Positions 7,961-15,019 of a stretch of DNA of 15,019 nucleotides are shown in pieces (the first letter of the stretch is position 1; every line of letters begins with the position of its first letter). The DNA is taken from NCBI GenBank assembly GCA_001275005.1, contig JWZX01002546.1:1-15019 (forward strand), read 5' to 3'. Source of the DNA: Chrysochromulina tobinii (taxonomy: Eukaryota; Haptophyta; Prymnesiales; Chrysochromulinaceae). A program made the translations under genes and the position numbers. Below the pieces are notes generated by a model. The model was not told the origin of the DNA and did not search any database. It saw only the letters and a program-made list of their open reading frames with translations.

Positions 7961-8324
7961 CGAGATGGCTCCCCGATTGGCCCGATGGCCCCCCTTTATT
8001 CTTTACACAGCCAGTACCACCGAGCTCCGTCACCGTCACCCCCGCCTTGGCGTGGGGGCTCCGGCGCGGCAGCTGGCACGGCGTTCTGACGCGCGTGTTC
8101 CAAAAAATAAAGGGATTCATCATGTGAACGCAACCGCTACGCGCTAGTCCGAGTGACCGGAAACTCAACGGTAATTTAGATTCCCTGTAGCATTTCTTCG
8201 AGAGACGTGGCGCGCAGAGGGGACGGACGCAATGCGCGCCGGCGATAGGGATCCGCGCCTCGCTGCCATCTCTCACACAGCACACACTGCTGGGCGCAAC
8301 ATTCGATTAGCGGTATTTCAAATT
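7961..8324. other. Convergent intergenic region between genes 3 and 4
   Basis: This 364-bp gap holds two facing 3' ends. Apart from the AATAAA on the plus strand there is a short self-complementary stretch around GTCACCCCCGCCTTGGCGTG and nothing else that I can support. Confidence 0.45.
8106..8111 (+). promoter_or_regulatory. Possible polyadenylation signal of the receptor gene
   Basis: AATAAA follows an A-run about 145 bp after the receptor stop codon. It is the only such hexamer I noticed in the 7961-8324 gap, and its position suits a 3' UTR. Many algae do not use AATAAA, so this is only suggestive. Confidence 0.35.
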
Positions 8325-9428
8325 TCACTCCTCTTCGACTTCGTCATAGTACATGCCTTCCTGATATCCAAGATTGGAGAACATGGACTCGTCGTACCCC
8401 ACGGGCTCCAGCAGGTGATTGAACGCATTGTAGAACCGGGACGCGTGGCTTAGCATGCTCTCGAGGTCGAGGCCGCCACCGTCGGGTACGATCTCGAGCA
8501 AGCTCCTGTGCGCCTCGCGCGCATACTCGTCGCGGCCGGCGGGCGAGGGGACGAGCAACTCGCCCAACTCGGCGCCATCGAGCGTCCCGTCGCCGTCAAC
8601 GTCGTAGACACTCAGATGGCTCTCAGCCTCGCTCGCCGCAAATTGCGCCACCCCGGCGTCCGACTCGCCCTCAGTCGTCTCGTCAGCACCAAGTCCCTGC
8701 ACAGCCAATACGAACTTCATCAGGCCCTGCCTGTCGAGGCGGCCGTCGCCATCCAGGTCGTGTTCAGCCAGGATGCGCCTCGCCACGAGCTTCTGGAACT
8801 CCGCCCGCTTCGGCGAAGTCTCGGGGAAGAGCGCGTTGGCAAGCTCCTCTACTGAGAGCTGGCCGTCGGGGCCGGGCTGCTCATCGGTGCCAGCGTCGGC
8901 AAAGGCGAAGCGATCGCTGGACAGTAGCTCGTAGGCCGCGCGCGGCAGGTCAGCGTCTGCATACTCAGCTGCGCTCAGACTCCCATCGCCATTCACGTCC
9001 GCATCGCCGAGGATGCGCCGTGCCTCCTCAGCATGCACCGCCTGCAGCCGCTCCGCGTGCTGCGACAGCTGCAGCTCAAGGCCCTCTTGGATCTCGGCCG
9101 CGCCCACCAGCCCATCCTTGTTCTTGTCAAGCATCTCGAAGAGCGCCTGGAGCTGCTGCATGGACGATTCACCGCCGCCGCCGCCCATGATGTACTCAAA
9201 CACGTCGTCTGGGCCAGCATCGGTGTGGGCTTGCAGCGTCGGAGCGGCTTGCGACTTATCATAGCCGCCATCAGCTGCTACATCCTCATCCTCGTCTTCG
9301 ACATCGGGGATATCATCTAAGATGGACTTGGCGTGCGTGAAGCTCAGCGCAAGAGCGAGGAGCGTGAGCGCCAGTCTCGCCATAAAACGCGCCGTTTTGA
9401 GCAGTGCCCTCTCTCCATGGTCGAGCAC
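8325..9428 (-). CDS. Secreted/ER EF-hand calcium-binding protein, calumenin/reticulocalbin-like
   Basis: Translation most likely starts at Met16 (9383), because MARLALTLLALALSFTHAKS is a good signal peptide; the first ATG would bury it behind a charged leader. Canonical EF loops are DKNKDGLVGAAE (101-112), DVNGDGSLSAAE (144-155) and DVDGDGTLDGAE (276-287). A fourth, DLDGDGRLDRQG (224-235), lacks the final acidic residue. Two more sites are degenerate: an expanded loop near 178-195 and PDGGGLDLES near 315-324. Six EF-hands in a row behind a signal peptide is the pattern of the CREC family, which buffers Ca2+ and helps folding in the secretory pathway. The C-terminus (DEVEEE) lacks an HDEL-type retention signal, unlike typical members. 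It is divergent from the F-box-like gene. Confidence 0.8.
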   Translation of the reverse strand: MLDHGERALLKTARFMARLALTLLALALSFTHAKSILDDIPDVEDEDEDVAADGGYDKSQAAPTLQAHTDAGPDDVFEYIMGGGGGESSMQQLQALFEMLDKNKDGLVGAAEIQEGLELQLSQHAERLQAVHAEEARRILGDADVNGDGSLSAAEYADADLPRAAYELLSSDRFAFADAGTDEQPGPDGQLSVEELANALFPETSPKRAEFQKLVARRILAEHDLDGDGRLDRQGLMKFVLAVQGLGADETTEGESDAGVAQFAASEAESHLSVYDVDGDGTLDGAELGELLVPSPAGRDEYAREAHRSLLEIVPDGGGLDLESMLSHASRFYNAFNHLLEPVGYDESMFSNLGYQEGMYYDEVEEE

Positions 9429-9498
9429 AAAAAAACCTACATTGAATTACATGAATTCGGACGAAGTCGTATAAATCTGTTCACATCGCGGGTTCACC
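9384..9498. promoter_or_regulatory. Compact divergent promoter with TATA box
   Basis: Only 115 bp separate the preferred EF-hand start (9383, minus) from the F-box-like start (9499, plus). TATAAAT lies at 9470-9476, 29 bp before the plus-strand ATG, which implies a very short 5' UTR there. An A-run (9428-9435) is the other AT-rich element. The segment is clearly lower in G/C than either gene. Confidence 0.55.
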
Positions 9499-10767
9499 AT
9501 GAGCGAGATGACCATCCTCCTCGAGCGCGTGCGTGGCGCCGCACGCCAAACGCGCAAACGCGTTCTCGACGCACGACGCACGGCGGTTGCACTGCCGACG
9601 CAGCCGGAGCTGGTTCTCATTTGGCTAGCTCACCTCGAGACTTTCGATTTACATCGTGCCATGCGGGCTTGTCGTGCATGGCATGAGCTCGGGCGTCTGG
9701 AGCCGTCCCTGCACTCGGTGATCTCGCTGCCGTCGCAATCGACGCTCATGTCCGCCACTCAGAAGCGCCAGCTCACAGATGAGCGGCTCGCCAATCTCAT
9801 GTCACTCGCGCAAGGCACGTTGACCAAGCTTCGCCTGTTTGCGATGCCCAAGGTCAGCCTCGCGGGTCTGGAACTTCTCAGACAGCAACCATTCCTCCAC
9901 ACGCTTAGCCTGCAGCAGTGCACCGGCCTCAAGGCGGGCCGGCAGGGGCCGCAGCTGCAAGACCTGTTGAGTGCGCTGCCGTCGTTGCGCGTGCTGGAGC
10001 TCGACGGCTGCCATCAAGGGCTACGACTCGAGAATCCCCGCAACATGAACGCGCTCGAACTGGCGACGTGGCCCTCGGACTGCACATGGAGCACGAGGCC
10101 GGTCGTGATGGACATCAGCACGTGCGACGATTGCGGCCTTGTCCAGACGCAGGATCACTTCCCATTATGCAACGGCGCGGAGTGCGTGGCGACCGCAGAG
10201 AGTACCATGGTCTGCCTCAATGCGTCCGACCGATGGCGGCCGTTTCGGAGATGCAACGAGTGTAAGCCCATTCGGCGCTGCGCCAGGTGCCCTCGTGCAT
10301 TCTGCCAGGAGTGCACCGAGGTTGAGGGTGTCGACTGGCGCTCCTGCGACGGCTGCGGGCTTGATTTCTGCGGGTGCTCGTCTGGAGGGTCTAATGGGAC
10401 TGGAGGGTCCAATGGGACCAACGGGTCCAATGGGAATGCGCTTGCATTTGGAGGGTCCAATGGGAATGCGCTTCCATTTGTGGGCTTCACTTGCGCCGAT
10501 TGCGGCCGGGAGCGCTGCGATGCGTGCCTCACAGAGGTGGTCTGCCTAGGATGCGGCGAGCACACGCTCGTTTGTCGCCGTTGTGCGGGCCGCGGATGGA
10601 TTCACAGCTACCGTCAGAAAGATGCAGGCGGCCTCGTCGCACCATCGTCGTTGTGCCACCCTAGCCACGCGACGCCTCTGGGTGTGGTTCGGGGGAAAGA
10701 GAGGGCGTGCCAGCACTCGCACGACCGGCCAGGGACGCCCATTCCTCCGTACGCGCACGTCGACTAA
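9499..10767 (+). CDS. F-box-like, leucine-rich-repeat, cysteine-rich zinc-binding protein
   Basis: Residues about 35-75 (PELVLIWLAHLETFD, AMRACRAWHEL) fit a divergent F-box, the part that binds SKP1 in SCF ubiquitin ligases. Residues about 93-175 hold two or three leucine-rich repeats (LTKLRLFAMPKVSLAGLELL, FLHTLSLQQC, LPSLRVLELDGC). From 209 to 362 there are many zinc-ligand pairs: CDDC, CNEC, CARC, CQEC, CDGC, CADC, CDAC, CLGC and CRRC. This suggests several zinc knuckles, though not a canonical RING spacing. A Gly/Ser/Asn-rich repeat (about 296-327) splits the cysteine region. A substrate-recognition role in ubiquitination is inferred. The last ~55 residues are unlike the rest and may be read-through into an intron. 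The start has a TATA box close upstream. Confidence 0.65.
   Translation: MSEMTILLERVRGAARQTRKRVLDARRTAVALPTQPELVLIWLAHLETFDLHRAMRACRAWHELGRLEPSLHSVISLPSQSTLMSATQKRQLTDERLANLMSLAQGTLTKLRLFAMPKVSLAGLELLRQQPFLHTLSLQQCTGLKAGRQGPQLQDLLSALPSLRVLELDGCHQGLRLENPRNMNALELATWPSDCTWSTRPVVMDISTCDDCGLVQTQDHFPLCNGAECVATAESTMVCLNASDRWRPFRRCNECKPIRRCARCPRAFCQECTEVEGVDWRSCDGCGLDFCGCSSGGSNGTGGSNGTNGSNGNALAFGGSNGNALPFVGFTCADCGRERCDACLTEVVCLGCGEHTLVCRRCAGRGWIHSYRQKDAGGLVAPSSLCHPSHATPLGVVRGKERACQHSHDRPGTPIPPYAHVD
10384..10479 (+). repeat. Compound 18/30-bp minisatellite within gene 5
   Basis: Two 18-bp units (10384-10401, 10402-10419) are followed by two 30-bp units (10420-10449, 10450-10479). All share GGGTCCAATGGGA (with CTAAT in the first). 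They encode GGSNGT twice and then xGSNGNALxF twice. Every period is a multiple of three, and the array sits between two zinc-ligand clusters. Confidence 0.8.
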
Positions 10768-10896
10768 ACGTGTGACCTGGCCTGTGTTCAAAGGGCTAGA
10801 CTGATCGTGGAACCATGCGTGGAACATAGGGCTAGACTATTAACGTGCGATTAAACGTGGGACAAACGTGGGACGCCGGCCTTAGACGCCGGCCTA
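10765..10896. repeat. Cluster of short direct repeats after gene 5
   Basis: AGGGCTAGACT occurs at 10792 and 10828; CGTGGAAC at 10806 and 10818; TAAACGTGKGAC-type words at 10765, 10852 and 10863; and GACGCCGGCCT(T)A in tandem at 10872 and 10885. They lie directly after the gene 5 stop. Role unknown. Confidence 0.55.
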
Positions 10897-10899
10897 TAA

Positions 10900-10939
10900 G
10901 GGCCCGCTACAGGTAGCTATAGGTCTATGTAACGGGCCC
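10900..10939. other. Hairpin in the gene 5/gene 6 gap
   Basis: GGGCCCGCTAC (10900-10910) and GTAACGGGCCC (10929-10939) pair at 10 of 11 positions around an 18-nt loop. It follows a TATAAG at 10895. It could be a 3' UTR structure of gene 5 or belong to an unannotated transcript. Confidence 0.5.
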
Positions 10940-10941
10940 CG

Positions 10942-11358
10942 CTAGAGCGCGTCAGAGCAGAGTCCAGAGAGCACAGAGGGCGCCGGGCCGAGTACGTGGT
11001 CGCGGGTCGCGCTCGAGTCCGAGCAGCGATAAGCAGCAATGAGCAAGCCACCCTCCCCGCGGTGCGCGGATCGCTTCCGCCGTCCGGTCCGTCTGCACCG
11101 GGAGGCGAACACGCCGCGCGGACGGAACGACGGGCGTCTCCTCGACGGCCGGCGGGGGCCCGAGCCCGCGCACGAGACGTCCTCGGATAGCGAAGGTGTT
11201 TCGCGCGTTGACATTTGTAATTGGAACTGGGTCTTAGGCCTTTGTGTGCCGCGGACTGCCCGCGACATGTCCGCCCCGCACACCTGGCACACGATACAGT
11301 CATTGCAGCAGCTGCGCCATCCCCGATCCGGGCCATGCCCACACATGAGTAGGAACAT
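10942..11358 (-). CDS. Doubtful small Cys-rich ORF
   Basis: The 138-residue frame begins with CGHG followed by CC, CxxC and CQVCGAD, which looks like a small zinc-binding module; the rest is Arg/Ser-rich. The region is more G/C-rich than its flanks, which hints at coding sequence. A plus-strand frame (11039-11365, 108 residues) over the same bases has equally good third-position G/C and would lie downstream of TATAAG at 10895. I cannot decide the strand, or whether either is real. Confidence 0.2.
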   Translation of the reverse strand: MFLLMCGHGPDRGWRSCCNDCIVCQVCGADMSRAVRGTQRPKTQFQLQMSTRETPSLSEDVSCAGSGPRRPSRRRPSFRPRGVFASRCRRTGRRKRSAHRGEGGLLIAAYRCSDSSATRDHVLGPAPSVLSGLCSDAL

Positions 11359-11592
11359 GCGATGAGCGCCAATTCATGAGCGCCACATCGCATGTCCTCG
11401 CGTGGTTTTCAGTTTATAGTTTGACATATAGCCATATAGGCGATAGGGACCACTTTGGCCGGGGAATTCTCTCCCTCAGAAAGTCGAGGTCTCACAAAGT
11501 CGAAAACCGCGCGTCCAAAGTCGCGCACGCGCTCGGTAAAAGAAATATAGACGAGAGCGAAAGCTTAAAAAGCATGCGCGCTCGCTCGCGAC

Positions 11593-11758
11593 ACAGTGTT
11601 CAAAGCCTATGGGGTAATTACCTGAGTAGTGGGAAGGTCCCCCTAGGTCAAAAAAGTGCGCCCCATACAGTGTTCAAAGCCTATGGGGTAATTACCTGAG
11701 TTGTGAGTAGTGCGATGGAGTAGTGGGAATGGTCCCCCTAGGTCAAAAAAGTGCGCCC
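11593..11758. repeat. Large direct repeat in the gene 5/gene 6 gap
   Basis: Copy 1 (11593-11663) and copy 2 (11667-11758) both start ACAGTGTTCAAAGCCTATGG, continue GGTAATTACCTGAG and end CCCCTAGGTCAAAAAAGTGC then GCCC. Outside a 21-bp insertion after GAGT in copy 2 (holding TGTGAGTAGTGCGATGGA) they are almost identical. Noncoding, recent duplication. Confidence 0.85.
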
Positions 11759-11962
11759 ACGCGAAGTCGTAGCGCGCTAGGGAGGGTTCAAGGTCGGTGT
11801 GAATGTTATATTGGGTTAAAGTTTGGTTTAAGAGTCGAGTCATAACAACGCAAGGGCCGGGCACAGGGCCGACACTGCTCGTGGCCATGGGGGGGCACAC
11901 AGCGAACACGAGCATGATCGGGTGATCTTTTGCCCCTGCGCTGCATTGATCAGTTGTCTGTC

Positions 11963-14900
11963 TCAGCATGATGCCCAGCCGGCAACTAGCTGTGCGCATG
12001 CATCGCTTCCGCTGCCTCTTGCCATGAGCCAGACATCAATTCCACGTGTACGCACTAAGGGAGGCACCTCACTTGCACTGATGAGCGCGCCGGCACGACC
12101 ACGAAGCAGCTCAATCGCCCCCTGAGGATATGGCACGAAGCCTTCATCGGGTGGCGACAGCATGCACTCAGCCCCCAAGCGGATGCAGCAGGCCAGCCCG
12201 CCCCCACTCAGTGCAGGGTACAAGCTTTCAGCTCGAACGTCGCTGAAAATAGCTCTCCAGACGCCATTCTTGCCAAACCAGATTGTGCCTGTGGTGAGAT
12301 CCGACCCAAAGCCGATGACGTCGCCTGCAGCCCACTGCTCCTCCCATGATTCACTTCCTGCGTGCCATAAGAGCTTTCGCGCGCCGTCTGCCCCCCAGCT
12401 CGCATCGTCGTCACCTACACCCTCTCCCGAGGGAGCGCTCGCTCCGACAACAAACGAAGGCGATGCCCACCCGAGCTGCGGCGCGTAACCGATTGTGATG
12501 AGCTCGATCTCGTAAAAGGCTTTGACGGGCGCCGCGGCCACTCGAACTCCAATTGTTCTGAATCCTGCAATGAGAGTTGCCGATGGAGGCACGCTGGCTG
12601 AAAGCAATGCCGCCCCGGCCTCGAGCAGGAGGTGAGCGACCTGCTCGTGGCCATTTTGGGCAGCCGACATCAAGGCAGTGAAGCCGTCGGACTTTGCCTG
12701 ATTTGGGTCTGCCTTTGCCTCGAGCAGGACGAGAGCAAGCTGCTCGTGGCTTCTTCCGGCAGCGAGCATCAAGGCTGTCGCGCCGTCGGACTTTGCCATA
12801 TTTGGGTCCGCCTTTGCCTCAAGCAGGATGAGAGCGACCTGCTCGTGGCCATTTTGGCAGACATTCATGAGGCTCGTGAAACCGTTGGTCTCTGCCTTGT
12901 TGACACCAGCACCCTTCTCAAGGAGAATGCGGATGCAACCCTCGTGACCACTGAGGCTCGCTGCCATCAAGCTGGTCCGCCCATTGTTATTCCCCTTGTC
13001 TACCTCCGCCCCCGCCTCGAGCAGGACAAGAGCGACCTGCTCGCGGCCATTTTGGGCAGCACACATCAAGGCGGTCCAACCAGTGTTGTCCTGAGCGCTC
13101 ACATCGGCGCCCGCCTCGAGCAGGACGAGAGCAACCTGCTCATGGCCTTGTGCTGCAGCCCACATGAGCGCCGTCCATTCCTGTGGCCCAGGAGTGTCCA
13201 CGACGGCGCCCGCCTCGAGCAGGACAAGAGCAACCTGCTCATGGCCTTTTGCTGCAGCCCACATTAGCGCCGTAAATTCCTGTTGCCCTCGAGTGTCCAC
13301 GACGGCGCCCGCCTCGAGCAGGATGAGAGTGCAGCGCTTGTGACCGAATTCAGCAGCCCACATCAAGGCGGTCCCGCCGTTGGACCTTGCCATATTTGGA
13401 TCCGCCTTCGCCTCGAGCAGGACGAGAGCAACCTGCTCGTGGCCATTTTGGGCAGCCATCATCAAGGCGGTCCTGCCGTCGGACTGTGCCTGATTTGGGT
13501 CCGCCTTTGCCTCGAGCAGGACGAGAGCAACCTGCTCGTGGCCACTTAGGGCAGCTATCATCAAGACAGTCCAGCCGTCGGACTTCGCCTGATTTGGGTC
13601 CGCCTTTGCCTCGAGCAGGACGAGAACAACCTGCTCGTGGCCATTTTGGGCAGCGAACATCAAGGCGGTCACGCCGTCGGACTTTGCCTGATTTGGGTCC
13701 GCCTTTGCCTTGAGCAGGACGAGAGCGACCTGCTCGTGGCCATTTTTGGCAGCGTGCATCAAGGCGGTCCAGCCGTCGGACTTTGCCATATTTGGGTCCG
13801 CCTTTGCCTCAAGCAGGACGAGAGCGACCTGCTCGTGGCCATTTTGGGCAGCGAACATCAAGGCGGTCGCGCCGTTGGACTTTGCCTGATTAGGGTCCGC
13901 CTTCGCCTCGAGAAGGACGAGAGCAACCAGCTCGTGGCCAGTTTGGGCAGCGAGCATCAAGGCGGTCCTGCCGTCGGGCATTGCCATATTTCGGTCCGCC
14001 TTTGCCTCGAGCAGGACGAGAAGGCAGTGCTCGTGTCCAAAATAGCTCGCCCGCATGAGCGGAGTGCCACCGTCGGAATCGGCGAGCGCCGCATTCGCCC
14101 CTTGAGTGAGGAGCTGCTGCACGATCGGCTCGACGCCCTCCTCCGCGGCGAGGTAGAGCGCGGTGCAGCCCTCGGCGCTCTGCGCATTGAGTGTGGAGGC
14201 GTTTGACGATTCCAGCAGCTTGACGACGGCCGCGAGTTGCTTGCGGCGGGACGCGACCATGAGCGCCGTGATCCTCCCCGCGTCCTGCGTGCGTGCGAGG
14301 GTCGCCAGGTCCCCCGTCGCGGCGGCGCGCAGCCGCTCCGTGCACGTGCACGCCTCGTCGGTGAACTCGCGGTCCGAGAGCGTCGGCTCAAAGAGGCGAA
14401 CGACGGCGTGCTGCTTGGCAATCCGTGCTACGTTGGCTGCGGACTGGTTCTGCGTGTTGTTCTCCTCCTCGTCGGCGCCCTTTGCGACGAGCGCACGGCA
14501 GATGGCCACGTGCCCGCCGGCGGCGGCGCGGTGCAGCGGCGTGTTGGCGCGCTCGTCGGCGACGAGCGGGTTGACACCCGCGTCGAGCAGCGCCTCGACG
14601 AGCGCCGCGTCGCCCGCTTCTGCGGCGAGACGGAGGAGCGCGCCTACGCCGTCGGAGGCGACGACGAGCGCCTTGGTGCGCGGCAGGCCCTTCTTCTTCT
14701 CCCACCCCTGCATCTTTACGTCCACCGTGTCGCCCTCCACGCGTGCGACCACGGCCGGCTGCCAGATCCCGTCCAAGGCGAGCACGCGCTTGCCCACGAC
14801 GAGCACGTCGGCAGCTGCCAGCTTCCCCGCCTCGCGCGCCGCCTCGCGCGCCACGCCCTTGGCTGCCTCGAGCGCCGTGGACAGCCACGCGGCAGGCAGC

Positions 14901-15019
14901 CCCTTGCGAACGAGCGTGGCGACCACGCGCAGCCGCCACGCCTCCTCGGCTGGCACGGCCGCCGGCTCGGCCGCCGGCAGCTGGGCCGCCTTGACGAACG
15001 CGTCGCCAAACGCCGCGCC
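11963..15019 (-). CDS. Ankyrin-repeat protein with C-terminal SPRY domain (5'-partial)
   Basis: The frame is open to the window edge without an ATG, so the N-terminus is missing; residue numbers here start from 14956. Residues about 50-100 (VGKRVLALDGIWQPAVVARV) resemble a Tudor/agenet-like barrel. Ankyrin units begin near 103, with several degenerate ones to 297. Fifteen uninterrupted 33-residue units then run from 298 to 792, of the type TALMxAAxxGHEQVALVLLE. Residues about 812-927 are a SPRY domain: FYEIELITIGYAPQLGWA, GVGDDDASW, GDVIGFGSDLTTGTIWFGKN and LYPALS. Ankyrin and SPRY domains both bind proteins, so a scaffold or adaptor (for example a ubiquitin-ligase partner) is inferred; no catalytic domain is visible. 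The stop is at 11963-11965. It converges on gene 5. At least 1018 residues are encoded in the window without an intron. Confidence 0.85.
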   Translation of the reverse strand, partial: GAAFGDAFVKAAQLPAAEPAAVPAEEAWRLRVVATLVRKGLPAAWLSTALEAAKGVAREAAREAGKLAAADVLVVGKRVLALDGIWQPAVVARVEGDTVDVKMQGWEKKKGLPRTKALVVASDGVGALLRLAAEAGDAALVEALLDAGVNPLVADERANTPLHRAAAGGHVAICRALVAKGADEEENNTQNQSAANVARIAKQHAVVRLFEPTLSDREFTDEACTCTERLRAAATGDLATLARTQDAGRITALMVASRRKQLAAVVKLLESSNASTLNAQSAEGCTALYLAAEEGVEPIVQQLLTQGANAALADSDGGTPLMRASYFGHEHCLLVLLEAKADRNMAMPDGRTALMLAAQTGHELVALVLLEAKADPNQAKSNGATALMFAAQNGHEQVALVLLEAKADPNMAKSDGWTALMHAAKNGHEQVALVLLKAKADPNQAKSDGVTALMFAAQNGHEQVVLVLLEAKADPNQAKSDGWTVLMIAALSGHEQVALVLLEAKADPNQAQSDGRTALMMAAQNGHEQVALVLLEAKADPNMARSNGGTALMWAAEFGHKRCTLILLEAGAVVDTRGQQEFTALMWAAAKGHEQVALVLLEAGAVVDTPGPQEWTALMWAAAQGHEQVALVLLEAGADVSAQDNTGWTALMCAAQNGREQVALVLLEAGAEVDKGNNNGRTSLMAASLSGHEGCIRILLEKGAGVNKAETNGFTSLMNVCQNGHEQVALILLEAKADPNMAKSDGATALMLAAGRSHEQLALVLLEAKADPNQAKSDGFTALMSAAQNGHEQVAHLLLEAGAALLSASVPPSATLIAGFRTIGVRVAAAPVKAFYEIELITIGYAPQLGWASPSFVVGASAPSGEGVGDDDASWGADGARKLLWHAGSESWEEQWAAGDVIGFGSDLTTGTIWFGKNGVWRAIFSDVRAESLYPALSGGGLACCIRLGAECMLSPPDEGFVPYPQGAIELLRGRAGALISASEVPPLVRTRGIDVWLMARGSGSDACAQLVAGWASC
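12176..12523 (-). other. SPRY domain of the ankyrin protein
   Basis: The segment contains the usual SPRY landmarks in order: a YEIE strand, a GWA turn, GVGDDxxSW, a GDVIGxxxDLxxGTIxFxxNG core and a LYPALS strand. SPRY domains recognise short peptides in partner proteins. Length (about 115 residues) is normal. Confidence 0.85.
12581..14065 (-). repeat. 99-bp ankyrin tandem array, 15 units
   Basis: Fifteen 99-bp units lie in perfect register. Seven carry the KADxN ending (14065-13373), five carry GAxVx or GADVS endings (13372-12878), two return to KADPN (12877-12680), and a final unit (12679-12581) leads into SPRY. Units of the first kind share long identical DNA such as CTGCTCGTGGCCATTTTGG on the plus strand. 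Confidence 0.9.

Larger units (their letters stand above)
10768..11962. other. Intergenic region between genes 5 and 6
   Basis: This is 1.2 kb, the longest gap in the window. In order it holds the short repeat cluster (10765-10896), the hairpin (10900-10939), a G/C-rich stretch with the doubtful small ORF (10942-11358), A/T-richer sequence, the direct repeat (11593-11758), and about 200 bp before the gene 6 stop in which I see nothing. Confidence 0.5.

Noticed and set aside
12581-14065. Regular 99-bp repeat read as a CRISPR or satellite array
   Set aside because: It is an intact coding array of ankyrin units with no spacers.

Overview
The window looks like nuclear DNA from a GC-rich eukaryotic microalga or similar protist, most like a haptophyte, although the lineage is inferred and not proven. 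The reasons are long open frames with strong G/C at third codon positions, no operon spacing or ribosome-binding sites, eukaryote-type architectures (ankyrin-SPRY, AP2-like repeats, a 7TM receptor, an EF-hand secretory protein, an F-box/LRR/zinc protein), a TATA box, and dense in-frame minisatellites. I see no prokaryotic, viral or plasmid hallmark, no rRNA, no convincing tRNA and no CRISPR array.

Six genes are supported, on strictly alternating strands (+,-,+,-,+,-). (1) 148-4504 +: an Ala-rich, helical, armadillo/HEAT-like protein split over four reading-frame segments, so either spliced or decayed, and carrying several minisatellites and a foldback. (2) 5091-6584 -: a protein with three AP2-like DNA-binding units and an acidic tail. 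(3) 6785-7960 +: a seven-transmembrane receptor, closest by eye to the cAMP-receptor-like class. (4) 8325-9428 -: a signal-peptide protein with about six EF-hand sites, like the calumenin/reticulocalbin family. (5) 9499-10767 +: an F-box-like/LRR protein with a large CxxC zinc-binding C-terminal half. (6) 11963 to the window end, -: an ankyrin-repeat protein with fifteen consecutive 33-residue repeats and a C-terminal SPRY domain; its N-terminus lies beyond the window.

The layout gives two divergent gene pairs (2/3 and 4/5) and three convergent pairs (1/2, 3/4, 5/6). The 4/5 pair shares only about 115 bp, with a TATA box 29 bp before the gene 5 start. The gap between genes 5 and 6 (about 1.2 kb) is the richest noncoding region: it has short repeated motifs, a hairpin, a large direct repeat and a doubtful small ORF.

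There is no evidence that the genes form one pathway. Receptor, calcium-binding, DNA-binding and ubiquitin-adaptor-like functions are all represented, but the neighbourhood looks like an ordinary compact algal gene cluster. The most distinctive features are the frame-preserving tandem repeats in genes 1, 5 and 6, and the internal foldback of gene 1.
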